From Gammaproteobacteria bacterium (lineage in GTDB: Bacteria; Pseudomonadota; Gammaproteobacteria; Ga0077536): a DNA stretch of 39,267 bases. Position 1 is the first letter of the stretch. Every line of letters begins with the position of its first letter. The notes under the pieces were generated by a model. The model saw only the letters and a list, made by a program, of their open reading frames with translations. It did no database searches and was not told the DNA's origin. This document shows, piece by piece, positions 1 to 6,720 of the stretch. The stretch spans positions 1-39,267 of the forward strand of contig JACKNH010000032.1 in assembly GCA_024234975.1 (NCBI GenBank). The letters are read 5' to 3'. Both the position numbers and the translations under genes were made by a program.

Positions 1-1
1 A

Positions 2-1804
2 TCGGTAACCTGCAAGAAGGAATGTGACGCCGCCAGCGGCGCATTGCCGGCATCCTGTCCGGCGGTTTGTGATGCATTCCGGAAAATGCCTGACGCGGTG
101 GAGTATGCGGCGCAACTGGATGCGAAATACGGTCGCGAGCCAGATCTGGACGCGATGCCGCTGTATTGCGTGCCAATGTCTTTCAAGGCCGTGTACGACA
201 CCAAGGACATGCGCTCAATTGGCGGCGCAGATGCGGACTACGCAATGGATGCGCCACCAGTCGATGGCACGCTGGCAGCGCGCATGCGAGACGCCGGTGC
301 GATCATCTTTGCCAAGGCGTTGAACTCCGAATACAACGGTGGCAGCGGCAATCCCGGCGGCGACGCCGAAACTGCCGCGCCATACATCGTCAATGGGGGT
401 TCACGGGATACCTGGGGTGGAACGGTATGCAACCCGTACAACACCGAACGGGTCACCGGCGGTTCGTCCGGCGGATCGGGCGTTTCGGTGGCCGCGAACC
501 TTGTCGTGTGTTCGATTTGCGAAACCACCGGGGGCTCGTGCCGTTCACCGGCCACGCACAACAACGTGGTGAACCTGGTGCCGACCAAGGGTATGACGAC
601 CTACGGTGGGGGTATCGGCGCCGATCCATTCCGCGATCGGCCCGGCGTCAATTGCCGTACAGTGAAAGACGCGGTGACGGTGCTTGAAGCCTTCCGCGAT
701 CCGACCACCGGCTTCTTTGACCCTCGCGACCCGTACACCGCGCTGTCGCATATGACTGCATCCGATACACCTTACACTGAAGCTTTGAAAGGCATCGGCG
801 GCGCCAAGCCACTGGCGGGCATGCGCATCGGTGTGATCCGCGAATTGTTCATCAAGCACGATGCCAGCGACGCCGCGGTCAGCGATGGTATCAACCGCGA
901 GCTGCAGATCCTTAAAGCACTGGGTGCGACCCTGGTGGAGGCGACGACACCGGAATACCCGGATGATCCGGCGATCGAGAACATGGCGTTCTCGGTGCGT
1001 GATGCGATCGCCGAGGTCCTGCCTTTCCACATGCCCGAAGTGTTTTCGTGGAAACTGGCCGACGGCACACCGGAGTTCAAGGTGCCGGGCTGGGATGTGA
1101 CCAGCCGCAAGTACCTCGTGTCAGTCGCCAATCATAAAGCGCCGCTGCCGGAGAATCTGGATTTCGAGCGTCTGATGGGCAATGCGCCGATGGATGTCAG
1201 CGGTTATTCGTTTGCGTTCAACATGGAGCAATACCTGCAACAACGCGGTGACGCCAAGGTCTCCGACTGGGCGACGCTGAACCAGAACGCGACCTACTTC
1301 AGTGCTGACAAGCAGGCGGCGATGACCAACTGGGGTAACAAGGGCATCGACCCGGCGACGTACGACACCACTTTCACGATGAAGCGCGAGTTCGTCATCC
1401 GCATGGCCATGATGAAGGTGATGGAGCAGAACGACATCGATGTATTTGCCAACCCGACCACGACCACATTGCCGAATGTCATCGGCGGTCCCAGCGAGCC
1501 GGTATCGCGGCGCGCGTTCGGCTATGGCGCCAGGTTGGGGATACCTGAGGTCTTTGTCCCCGCAGGCTTTGCCAGCGAAATCTATGACCCGGTGTTGGCA
1601 TTGGCCGATGACGGCAAGACATACGATGAGAAAGCAGGCACCCAGCCCACGAACCTGCAGGGTTATCCGCTACCGTACAACATCGGCTTCTGGGCCATGC
1701 CTGGAGACTTGCACGACATCATCAAGGTCGCTGCAGCGTATGAGGCTGCCACTCATCACCGCCGCACGCCGCCGGGTTTCGGCCCGGTCAAGGGTGAACC
1801 GTGA
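2..1804 (+). CDS. Amidase signature family hydrolase, 5' end outside the window
   Basis: Amidase-signature enzymes hydrolyse carboxamide bonds with a Ser-cisSer-Lys triad. The frame is open back to base 2, so the true start lies upstream. A TTG at 44 is only the first start-like codon in view. Numbering from that TTG, the candidate catalytic Lys is K48 (PMSFKAVYD). The Gly/Ser-rich segment GGSSGGSG at 139-146 holds the cis-Ser (about S141), and the nucleophile is S165 in ETTGGSCRSPA. The spacing of 24 between the two serines fits the family. The C-terminus looks complete and ends before a 454-base intergenic stretch. The substrate cannot be read from sequence; the family includes aliphatic, aryl and peptide amidases and GatA. 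No GatB/C neighbour is visible, so GatA is unlikely. The family call is firm and the specificity unknown. Confidence 0.88.
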   Translation, partial: SVTCKKECDAASGALPASCPAVCDAFRKMPDAVEYAAQLDAKYGREPDLDAMPLYCVPMSFKAVYDTKDMRSIGGADADYAMDAPPVDGTLAARMRDAGAIIFAKALNSEYNGGSGNPGGDAETAAPYIVNGGSRDTWGGTVCNPYNTERVTGGSSGGSGVSVAANLVVCSICETTGGSCRSPATHNNVVNLVPTKGMTTYGGGIGADPFRDRPGVNCRTVKDAVTVLEAFRDPTTGFFDPRDPYTALSHMTASDTPYTEALKGIGGAKPLAGMRIGVIRELFIKHDASDAAVSDGINRELQILKALGATLVEATTPEYPDDPAIENMAFSVRDAIAEVLPFHMPEVFSWKLADGTPEFKVPGWDVTSRKYLVSVANHKAPLPENLDFERLMGNAPMDVSGYSFAFNMEQYLQQRGDAKVSDWATLNQNATYFSADKQAAMTNWGNKGIDPATYDTTFTMKREFVIRMAMMKVMEQNDIDVFANPTTTTLPNVIGGPSEPVSRRAFGYGARLGIPEVFVPAGFASEIYDPVLALADDGKTYDEKAGTQPTNLQGYPLPYNIGFWAMPGDLHDIIKVAAAYEAATHHRRTPPGFGPVKGEP

Positions 1805-1849
1805 ATCGGTGGAAGCGTAGCCGATAGCTGGATAGCTCGACGAGGTTCA

Positions 1850-1914
1850 GGCTTGCGGGCGGCGCCATGGGTTCGCCCGGACCAGGGTCGAACCCTTAAC
1901 GCTGCCCGCAAGCC
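1850..1914. other. Long nested stem-loop downstream of amidase gene
   Basis: Bases 1850-1864 pair with 1900-1914 (15 bp, one G-U). Inside, GGGTTCG (1869-1875) pairs with CGAACCC (1889-1895), and CCC (1876-1878) with GGG (1885-1887) round a six-base loop. The whole is a nearly continuous hairpin of 65 bases. No T-run follows, so it is not a standard intrinsic terminator. It could be an mRNA 3' end, a small structured RNA or a dispersed palindromic repeat. Confidence 0.6.
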
Positions 1915-1985
1915 GCAGCACTACTCACATCAATTGTCGGATCAATCGTACCTGCAAGAGGGCAGGGATCTGGAATCTTCACCAG

Positions 1986-2005
1986 GAACCCGTGTACACG
2001 GGTTC
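1986..2005. repeat. Perfect 20-bp palindrome
   Basis: GAACCCGTGTACACGGGTTC is identical to its own reverse complement. A perfect 20-bp palindrome is a plausible dimeric-regulator site or cruciform. It lies about 250 bases upstream of the carrier gene start, far for a classic operator. Nothing more can be assigned. Confidence 0.6.
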
Positions 2006-2258
2006 GCGTAACTGCCGCTGGATTGCTGGAACATTCGATTGACCGTAATGTCCCAGTCTTTCGCTTGGCAGATTGCTCGTTAGCTACGCGTCAAATCTGC
2101 CATCCGGACCAAAGCGCTTTTGCCTGCAGACAGTGCTGTTGCCACGCGCTACCGAATGCGCCTGAAGTCTGCTCGAATGGTTCAACCTTCTGATACCATC
2201 GGTCCCGGGTAACGGGGGCAGCGATTCGACCAGCAGCTTTATTCGAGGGGTGGTATTA

Positions 2259-3602
2259 ATGAGCGATAAACAGGCCAACGGAATTCTCCGGGCCATCAGA
2301 ACCGCGACGATGATCGAGCCGCATGAACTTCGGGCGGTGCTCACTTCGTTCTTTTTTGTGTTCATACTCATGGCCGCCTATTACATATTGCGCCCGGTCC
2401 GCGACGCGATGGCGAGCGACTGGAGCAACACCGAGATCGCGACGCTCTGGAACATGCAGCTGTGGATAAGCACCGCACTCGTCGCGCTGTACGGTGTGAT
2501 GGTGGCCCGAATCTCGTTCCGCTGGCTGGTTCCGGCAGTGTATCTGTTCTTTGCCGCCTCCTTCGTTGCGTTCTACCTGGGCGCGACGATGTTGACGGAC
2601 CGCGTGTTGCTCGATAAGGGTTTCTACCTGTGGGTCAGCATGTTCAGCCTCTTCCACGTGTCCGTGTTCTGGAGTTTCATGGCGGACCTGTTCAACAAGG
2701 AACAATCGCGCCGCCTTTTTGCCTTCATTGCGGCCGGTTCAAGCGCTGGTGCGTCACTGGGTCCGCTGGTGGCGGCGCTGTTCGCGACAGAAGTTGGCGC
2801 AGACACGCTGATGCTCGTCGCTGCCGTAATGCTGCTGCTCCCGATTCCCCTGGTGTTTTACCTCCAGCGCCAGAAGGTGAGCGCTCTGCATAATGAAGAC
2901 GTGCATGCGGATCTGTCGGCGGCGAAGATCGGTGGCAATCCGTTCCAGGGCTTCAGGGCTTTTGTCACCAACCCCTACCTGCTCGGTATTGCGGCATTCA
3001 TCTTCCTGTATACGACCATTGGATCCTATGTCTACTTCGAGCAGACCGAACTGCTGCGTGACTTCAGCCGCGAGGAGCGCACCCAGATACTCGGTTACCT
3101 CGCGACCGTGGTGAACCTGCTCACCTTTGGCCTGGGCATGTTCGCCACCAGTCGCATCGTGCAGAAGCTGGGCATGCCGGGTACGCTGGCGCTGGTGCCG
3201 TTCATCATGTGCGCCGGCCTGCTCATTCTTTGTTTTGCCCCGATTCTTACCGTGCTGCTCGGACTGCAGCTTGCGCGCCAGGGTGGTAATTACGGCATCA
3301 CCCGGCCTGCGCGCGAGATGCTTTACACGCACGTCGATCGTGAGACGCGATTTAAAGCCAAACCGGTGATTGACGTGGTGGTCTATCGCGGAGGAGACGC
3401 CGTGAGTTCTGCCTCGTTCGCACTGTTGACCGATGTCGGAGGGCTTGGGATCGGTGCGATGGCCGGCATCGGTGCTGCGATCGCGGCCGTTTGGGGTTTC
3501 GCAGGCTTGTACCTGGGAAGGGTGTTCGGACGCCAGAGCGCCGTGCAATCAACGCAGGCACCGCAGCCGGCAGTGAGCGAGCCCGTTCATTCCCGAGGAT
3601 AA
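2259..3602 (+). CDS. ATP/ADP-translocase-like (NTP/NDP exchange, MFS-fold) membrane carrier
   Basis: A 447-residue polytopic inner-membrane protein of about 12 hydrophobic segments. The N-terminal motif YYILRPVRDAM followed by a Trp-rich stretch is typical of the Npt/Tlc-type translocase family and its free-living relatives annotated as MFS transporters. In obligate intracellular bacteria such carriers import ATP or nucleotides; in free-living bacteria the substrate is not established. The ATG at 2259 is chosen because CGAGGGG sits eight bases upstream. The GTG at 2250 overlaps that ribosome-binding site. The protein is shorter than classic Tlc carriers (about 500 residues). The gene stands alone, followed by hairpins and a minus-strand tRNA. 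Family fairly certain, transported compound unknown. Confidence 0.78.
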   Translation: MSDKQANGILRAIRTATMIEPHELRAVLTSFFFVFILMAAYYILRPVRDAMASDWSNTEIATLWNMQLWISTALVALYGVMVARISFRWLVPAVYLFFAASFVAFYLGATMLTDRVLLDKGFYLWVSMFSLFHVSVFWSFMADLFNKEQSRRLFAFIAAGSSAGASLGPLVAALFATEVGADTLMLVAAVMLLLPIPLVFYLQRQKVSALHNEDVHADLSAAKIGGNPFQGFRAFVTNPYLLGIAAFIFLYTTIGSYVYFEQTELLRDFSREERTQILGYLATVVNLLTFGLGMFATSRIVQKLGMPGTLALVPFIMCAGLLILCFAPILTVLLGLQLARQGGNYGITRPAREMLYTHVDRETRFKAKPVIDVVVYRGGDAVSSASFALLTDVGGLGIGAMAGIGAAIAAVWGFAGLYLGRVFGRQSAVQSTQAPQPAVSEPVHSRG

Positions 3603-3675
3603 GGCGGCGCTGCGCCCTTCAAGGATGATTCGCGGCTGCGCCGCTCACCCTGCGGGCCACCCCGCTGCGCGTGGT

Positions 3676-3707
3676 GTTCGTCCAATGCTTTGCATTGGCC
3701 GTCGAAC
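3676..3707. other. Stem-loop downstream of translocase-like gene
   Basis: CCAATGC (3682-3688) pairs with GCATTGG (3692-3698) round a three-base loop. The outer arms GTTCG (3676-3680) and CGAAC (3703-3707) extend it to a 12-bp interrupted stem. It may protect or end the upstream transcript, although no T-run follows. Confidence 0.5.
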
Positions 3708-3723
3708 CGGCATGTTTGATTTG

Positions 3724-3738
3724 TCGGAGGTTCGAATC
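3724..3738 (+). repeat. 15-bp copy of tRNA-Arg T-arm sequence, opposite orientation
   Basis: TCGGAGGTTCGAATC on the plus strand equals 15 bases of the T-arm region of the tRNA-Arg gene, which lies on the minus strand (plus-strand 3809-3823). The two form an inverted repeat about 70 bases apart. The copy is followed by a sequence that folds back on it (CGGAG...CTCCG). It could be a tRNA-gene remnant, a relic of an integration event at the tRNA end, or chance similarity in a short motif. Confidence 0.5.
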
Positions 3739-3760
3739 GGAACTCCGATATGCGGGCAAC

Positions 3761-3785
3761 AAAAAAGGGCCGCAGTGGCCCCTTT
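3761..3785 (-). terminator. Intrinsic terminator of tRNA-Arg
   Basis: Read on the minus strand, GGGCC-ACTGC-GGCCC is followed directly by six T residues and preceded by an A-rich arm. It begins about seven bases after the encoded CCA end of the tRNA, which makes it the natural end of that transcript. Confidence 0.85.
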
Positions 3786-3792
3786 ACATGCT

Positions 3793-3869
3793 TGGCGCGC
3801 CCGGAAGGATTCGAACCTCCGACCCCCTGGTTCGTAGCCAGGTACTCTATCCAACTGAGCTACGGGCGC
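3793..3869 (-). tRNA. tRNA-Arg (anticodon ACG), CCA encoded
   Basis: On the minus strand the acceptor arms GCGCCCG (plus 3863-3869) and CGGGCGC (plus 3797-3803) are fully complementary. The discriminator is G and CCA is encoded (3793-3795). The D-arm has AGCTCAGTTGGATAGAG, the anticodon stem is CCTGG/CCAGG with loop CTACGAA (anticodon ACG), and the T-arm has GGTTCGAATCC. The length is 77 bases with CCA. ACG is normally edited to ICG by TadA and reads CGU/CGC/CGA. It has its own promoter and terminator, so it is a single-gene unit. Confidence 0.97.
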
Positions 3870-3878
3870 CCGGCGCGC

Positions 3879-3907
3879 ATTCTATCAATTAGTTTCCAAG
3901 TTACCAA
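3879..3907 (-). promoter_or_regulatory. Sigma-70 promoter of tRNA-Arg with GC-rich discriminator
   Basis: On the minus strand, TTGGTA (plus 3902-3907) and TAGAAT (plus 3879-3884) are separated by exactly 17 bases. The sequence between the -10 and the tRNA is GCGCGCCG-like, the kind of GC-rich discriminator found at stable-RNA promoters under stringent (ppGpp) control. The -35 lies inside a small hairpin, CCAAGTT-ACC-AACTTGG (3896-3912). Confidence 0.75.
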
Positions 3908-4127
3908 CTTGGCGGGCGAATTTCTTTGAACCATCCTGCGACGGGGGCCAAACAGGCAAATTGCCCGGCTGTCGGCCGCCGCGACGAAGTGATATCTGGC
4001 CCGGTTTATGACGATTTCAGTGCGTTGCGCCTGACTTCTTCCACGGTGGAAGTCGTCTGCTGCTCGCGGGCGAGGCTCATGAGCGCGTCGTCGCCGTACA
4101 GGCGTCGCAGACGGCCAAACGCCCGAC

Positions 4128-5048
4128 TCAGGTGAGAACGCGGGTGCCCCGGCCTTGCCGCGCCAGCTGTACGCGTGATTGCGACCGGCGGCCCAGGCGT
4201 TCGCAGATGAACGTACCGGCTTCGATCAATCGATCGAGGTCGACGCCGGTGTGCAGGCCCATGCCATCGAGCATATAGACGAGATCCTCTGTCGCCAGAT
4301 TGCCGGCGGCGCCGGGCGCGTAGGGGCAACCGCCGAGGCCGGCGACGGCGCTGTCCACGGTGCGGATGCCGATTTCAAGGCAGGCCAGCACATTGGCCAG
4401 CGCCTGACCATAGGTATCGTGGAAGTGTACGGCGAGGCGGTCCAGTGGTAGCTGTTCGGCAGCCGCGCTAATCAAGGCTCGTGCGCGCCGCGGTGTGCCG
4501 ACGCCGATGGTGTCAGCGAGGCAGACCTCATAGCACCCCATGGCCGCCAACGCGGTCGCGACTTCGATCACCGCACCGGTGCCCACCTCGCCCTGGTAGG
4601 GGCAACCCAGCACGCAGCTGACATAGCCGCGCACCGGCACCCCGTGTTCCGCCGCCAAAGCCAGCACCGGCTCGAATCGCTGCAGGCTCTCGCCGATGGT
4701 GCAGTTGGTATTGCGCTGGCAGAACGTTTCCGAGGCCGCGGTGAACACCGCGATTTCACGGGCGCCGGCGGCGAGCGCGAGTTCGAGTCCGCGCAGGTTG
4801 GGTACCAACACCGGGTAATGTACGCCAGGATTTGCAGGCACGCCGCGTAATACGGCGTCGGATTCGGCCATCTGCGGCACCCATTTCGGTGATACGAAAC
4901 TGCCGCTTTCAATGTGCTTCAGGCCGCTGTCGACCAGCAGTTCGATGAGGCGGATCCGGTCCGCCGCCGGCAACGCCCTGGCTTCCGCCTGCAAGCCGTC
5001 GCGCGGGCCGACTTCAACGATAGTGACTGTGTCCTGTTGTGCCGTCAT
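4128..5048 (-). CDS. mvaB: Hydroxymethylglutaryl-CoA lyase family protein
   Basis: HMG-CoA lyase cleaves 3-hydroxy-3-methylglutaryl-CoA to acetoacetate and acetyl-CoA, the last step of leucine breakdown. The 306-residue protein is of usual length. It has the TIM-barrel start motif GPRDGLQ (14-20, with catalytic Arg/Asp), the metal-binding HFHD (208-211) and the active-site loop GGCPYAPGA with Cys241. ATG at 5048 fits the normal N-terminus. Acetoacetate could feed the acetoacetyl-CoA pool used by phaB elsewhere in the window, but that link is inference. No other leucine-pathway gene (liu/mcc) is adjacent. Related enzymes acting on hydroxy-acyl-CoAs with other side chains cannot be excluded. 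Confidence 0.92.
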   Translation of the reverse strand: MTAQQDTVTIVEVGPRDGLQAEARALPAADRIRLIELLVDSGLKHIESGSFVSPKWVPQMAESDAVLRGVPANPGVHYPVLVPNLRGLELALAAGAREIAVFTAASETFCQRNTNCTIGESLQRFEPVLALAAEHGVPVRGYVSCVLGCPYQGEVGTGAVIEVATALAAMGCYEVCLADTIGVGTPRRARALISAAAEQLPLDRLAVHFHDTYGQALANVLACLEIGIRTVDSAVAGLGGCPYAPGAAGNLATEDLVYMLDGMGLHTGVDLDRLIEAGTFICERLGRRSQSRVQLARQGRGTRVLT

Positions 5049-5080
5049 CGTGGCTCCCGTTTTCGACTCAATCCATCAAT

Positions 5081-5111
5081 TGATCACGGTTATCGGGCCG
5101 ACCAGTGATCA
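5081..5111. promoter_or_regulatory. Candidate operator, TGATCAC inverted repeat
   Basis: TGATCAC (5081-5087) and GTGATCA (5105-5111) form an exact inverted repeat with an 18-base spacer. They lie 33-63 bases upstream of the HMG-CoA-lyase-type start, in the divergent region shared with the OmpA-family gene. The regulator is unknown. Confidence 0.4.
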
Positions 5112-5178
5112 TGCGCAGTCGGCTGGCAATGTCGCCGGTTCAATCCCGCGCTGTGGTGGCTACCATATGCGGGCCGCA

Positions 5179-5187
5179 TGCTATGAT
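5179..5187 (+). promoter_or_regulatory. Extended -10 promoter of OmpA-family lipoprotein gene
   Basis: TGCTATGAT is a TGn-extended -10 (TATGAT at 5182-5187). No good -35 lies 17 bases upstream, as is common for extended -10 promoters. The start of transcription would be near 5194, giving a leader of about 40 bases. Confidence 0.55.
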
Positions 5188-5232
5188 CGCGCACGGTTGG
5201 GTGACCATTCCACTATTTCGAAGGGAAACAGG

Positions 5233-6099
5233 ATGAACAAGGGTTTGAAACTCATTGCAGCGGCATGTCTGTTGTCGTTGCTGGCTGGTTGCTCCACCAC
5301 GGGCGGCCACCGCGACACGCGCTTCATCTGCGCGCTGGTGGGCGGCGTGGTCGGCGGCGGCCTGGGCACGATTGCCACTGACAACGACGAAGCGGAAATC
5401 GGGATCGCGGCCGGAATCATTGGCGCCGGACTCGGCTACCTGGCCTGTCCGCAGCGTGATGAGGGTCCTGCCCCGATAATTGATGGTGACGGCGACGGTG
5501 TCCCCGATGGTTCGGATGCCTGCCCGGCAACGCCGCGCGGTACGCCGGTCGATGCCCGCGGTTGCCCGTTGGATAGTGACGGCGATGGTGTCGTGGACGG
5601 CCAGGATCGCTGCCCCGGTACGCCGGCCGGCACGCGAGTCGACAGCACGGGTTGCGTGCCTGACAGCGATGGCGATGGCGTGGCCGACTTTACTGACCAG
5701 TGCCCGGCAACACCACGCGGCACACCGGTCGATGGCCGGGGTTGTCCGCAAGCCGGTCAGCGTGTGCTGAGCCTGGAAGGCGTGACTTTCGGTTACGACA
5801 GTGCGGCGCTGACCGATGACGCAAGGTCGACCCTCAATCAGGCTGTGATGTTGTTGCGCGAGAACAGTGGTCTGCGGGTGCGTGTTGAAGGGCATACCGA
5901 CAGCCGCGGTTCCGATGCGTACAACCTGGCATTGTCGCAACGTCGCGCACAGGCCGTGGTCGATTACCTGACCAGCCAGGGCATCAGCGGCTCACGCATG
6001 GTTGCCGAGGGCTTCGGTGAAAGCCGGCCAGTGGCGCCGAATGATTCCGCCGCCAACATGGCGCGCAATCGCCGCGTGGACTTCGTCGCCATCGATTGA
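5233..6099 (+). CDS. OmpA-family peptidoglycan-associated lipoprotein with thrombospondin type 3-like repeats
   Basis: An outer-membrane lipoprotein of 288 residues. The signal peptide ends in LLAGC, with Cys20 the lipidation site. A Gly-rich glycine-zipper segment follows (about 36-70). Next come three Asp-rich calcium-binding repeats of the DGDGDGV type (about 84-155), each with a CP...GTPV...GC unit. The C-terminal OmpA domain (about 178-288) carries GHTDS (220-224) and the peptidoglycan-binding helix NLALSQRRAQAV (231-242). The start is the ATG at 5233, since the frame is open far upstream but only this start gives a signal peptide. It is transcribed alone and followed by a strong terminator. 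It probably anchors the outer membrane to peptidoglycan. Confidence 0.92.
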   Translation: MNKGLKLIAAACLLSLLAGCSTTGGHRDTRFICALVGGVVGGGLGTIATDNDEAEIGIAAGIIGAGLGYLACPQRDEGPAPIIDGDGDGVPDGSDACPATPRGTPVDARGCPLDSDGDGVVDGQDRCPGTPAGTRVDSTGCVPDSDGDGVADFTDQCPATPRGTPVDGRGCPQAGQRVLSLEGVTFGYDSAALTDDARSTLNQAVMLLRENSGLRVRVEGHTDSRGSDAYNLALSQRRAQAVVDYLTSQGISGSRMVAEGFGESRPVAPNDSAANMARNRRVDFVAID

Positions 6100-6127
6100 T
6101 CGGCTGACGAACCGCAGTAAAAACATA

Positions 6128-6159
6128 AAGGGGCGCGGAAGAATCCGCGCCCCTTTTTT
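6128..6159 (+). terminator. Intrinsic terminator of OmpA-family gene
   Basis: GGGGCGCGGA (6130-6139) pairs with TCCGCGCCCC (6144-6153) round a four-base loop, followed by six T residues. It lies 30 bases after the stop codon. Confidence 0.93.
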
Positions 6160-6166
6160 GCGATCC

Positions 6167-6645
6167 CGGGCACCGCGCAGCCCCTTTTTTTCGTCATCCC
6201 GGACACCGCGCAGCGGTGAGCCGGGATCCATAGGGCCTCTCTCCAAGCCGCATGGATTCCGGCTCGCGCCCCCTTCGCGGGCGCTTCCGGAATGACAGAA
6301 TGTGAGTGAACGCCGCGACTTCTCCCGCCCCTGCTACGCGGGCACCGCGCAGCCCCTCTTTTTTCGTCATCCCGGACACCGCGCAGCGGTGAGCCGGGAT
6401 CCATAGGGCATCTCTCCAAGCCGCATGGATTCCGGCTCGCGCCCGCTTCGCGGGCGCTTCCGGAATGACGGAATGTGAGTGAACGCCGCGACTTCTCCCG
6501 CCCCTGCTACGCGGGCACCGCGCAGCCCCTCTTTTTTCGTCATCCCGGACACCGCGCAGCGGTGAGCCGGGATCCATAGGGCCTCTCTCCAAGCCGCATG
6601 GATTCCGGCTCGCGCCCGCTTCGCGGGCACGTCCGGAATGACGGA
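6167..6645. repeat. Tandem array of 173-bp palindromic repeats, about 2.8 copies
   Basis: The motif TCGTCATCCCGGACACC begins at 6191, 6364 and 6537, so the period is exactly 173 bases. Two full units (6191-6363, 6364-6536) are followed by a partial third (to about 6645) and preceded by 24 bases of unit end (from 6167). Copies differ at only a few bases. Each unit opens with CGTCATCCCGG and its outer inverted arm is CCGGAATGACG. Inside are CACCGC-GCA-GCGGTG and GCGCCCGC-TTC-GCGGGCGC hairpins. This is REP/BIME-like architecture with a spacer of about 60 bases. The array fills the gap between the convergent OmpA-family gene and htpX. Minus-strand frames inside it encode no real protein. Confidence 0.93.
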
Positions 6646-6720
6646 GCAGGAAGACAAAGCCCGTGCGGATTTCCCCGGCGTTAGGTGAGGAACCTTATTA
6701 ATTCCACTTCGAACTTGTGA

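Larger units (their letters stand above)
1805..2258. other. 454-base intergenic region with three inverted repeats
   Basis: No reading frame here looks real; those overlapping it are antisense shadows of the next gene. It contains a 15-bp-stem hairpin (1850-1914), a perfect 20-bp palindrome (1986-2005) and a 9-bp inverted repeat TGGCAGATT/AATCTGCCA (2066-2074 and 2094-2102). TGATACCAT at 2191-2199 resembles an extended -10 for the downstream carrier gene, but no good -35 accompanies it. Confidence 0.6.

Noticed and set aside
1850..1914. tRNA gene, because of GGTTCG- and GTCGAACC-like sequence
   Set aside because: It folds as one long hairpin without a cloverleaf, D-arm or anticodon arm.
3645..3854. 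Minus-strand frame over tRNA-Arg
   Set aside because: It is a translation of the tRNA gene and its terminator, a common false gene.
4039..4051. TTCCAC-G-GTGGAA dyad as terminator of the HMG-CoA-lyase-type gene
   Set aside because: The loop is too small for a good hairpin as drawn, it lies about 80 bases after the stop, and no T-run follows on the minus strand.
6167..6645. CRISPR array
   Set aside because: Repeats are regular, but the unit is 173 bases with the whole unit conserved. There are no short direct repeats with variable spacers and no cas genes.
5964..6657. Three similar minus-strand frames in the repeat array
   Set aside because: They are translations of the 173-bp palindromic repeat. 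The period is not a multiple of three, so copies fall in different frames, and no ribosome-binding site or family match is seen.
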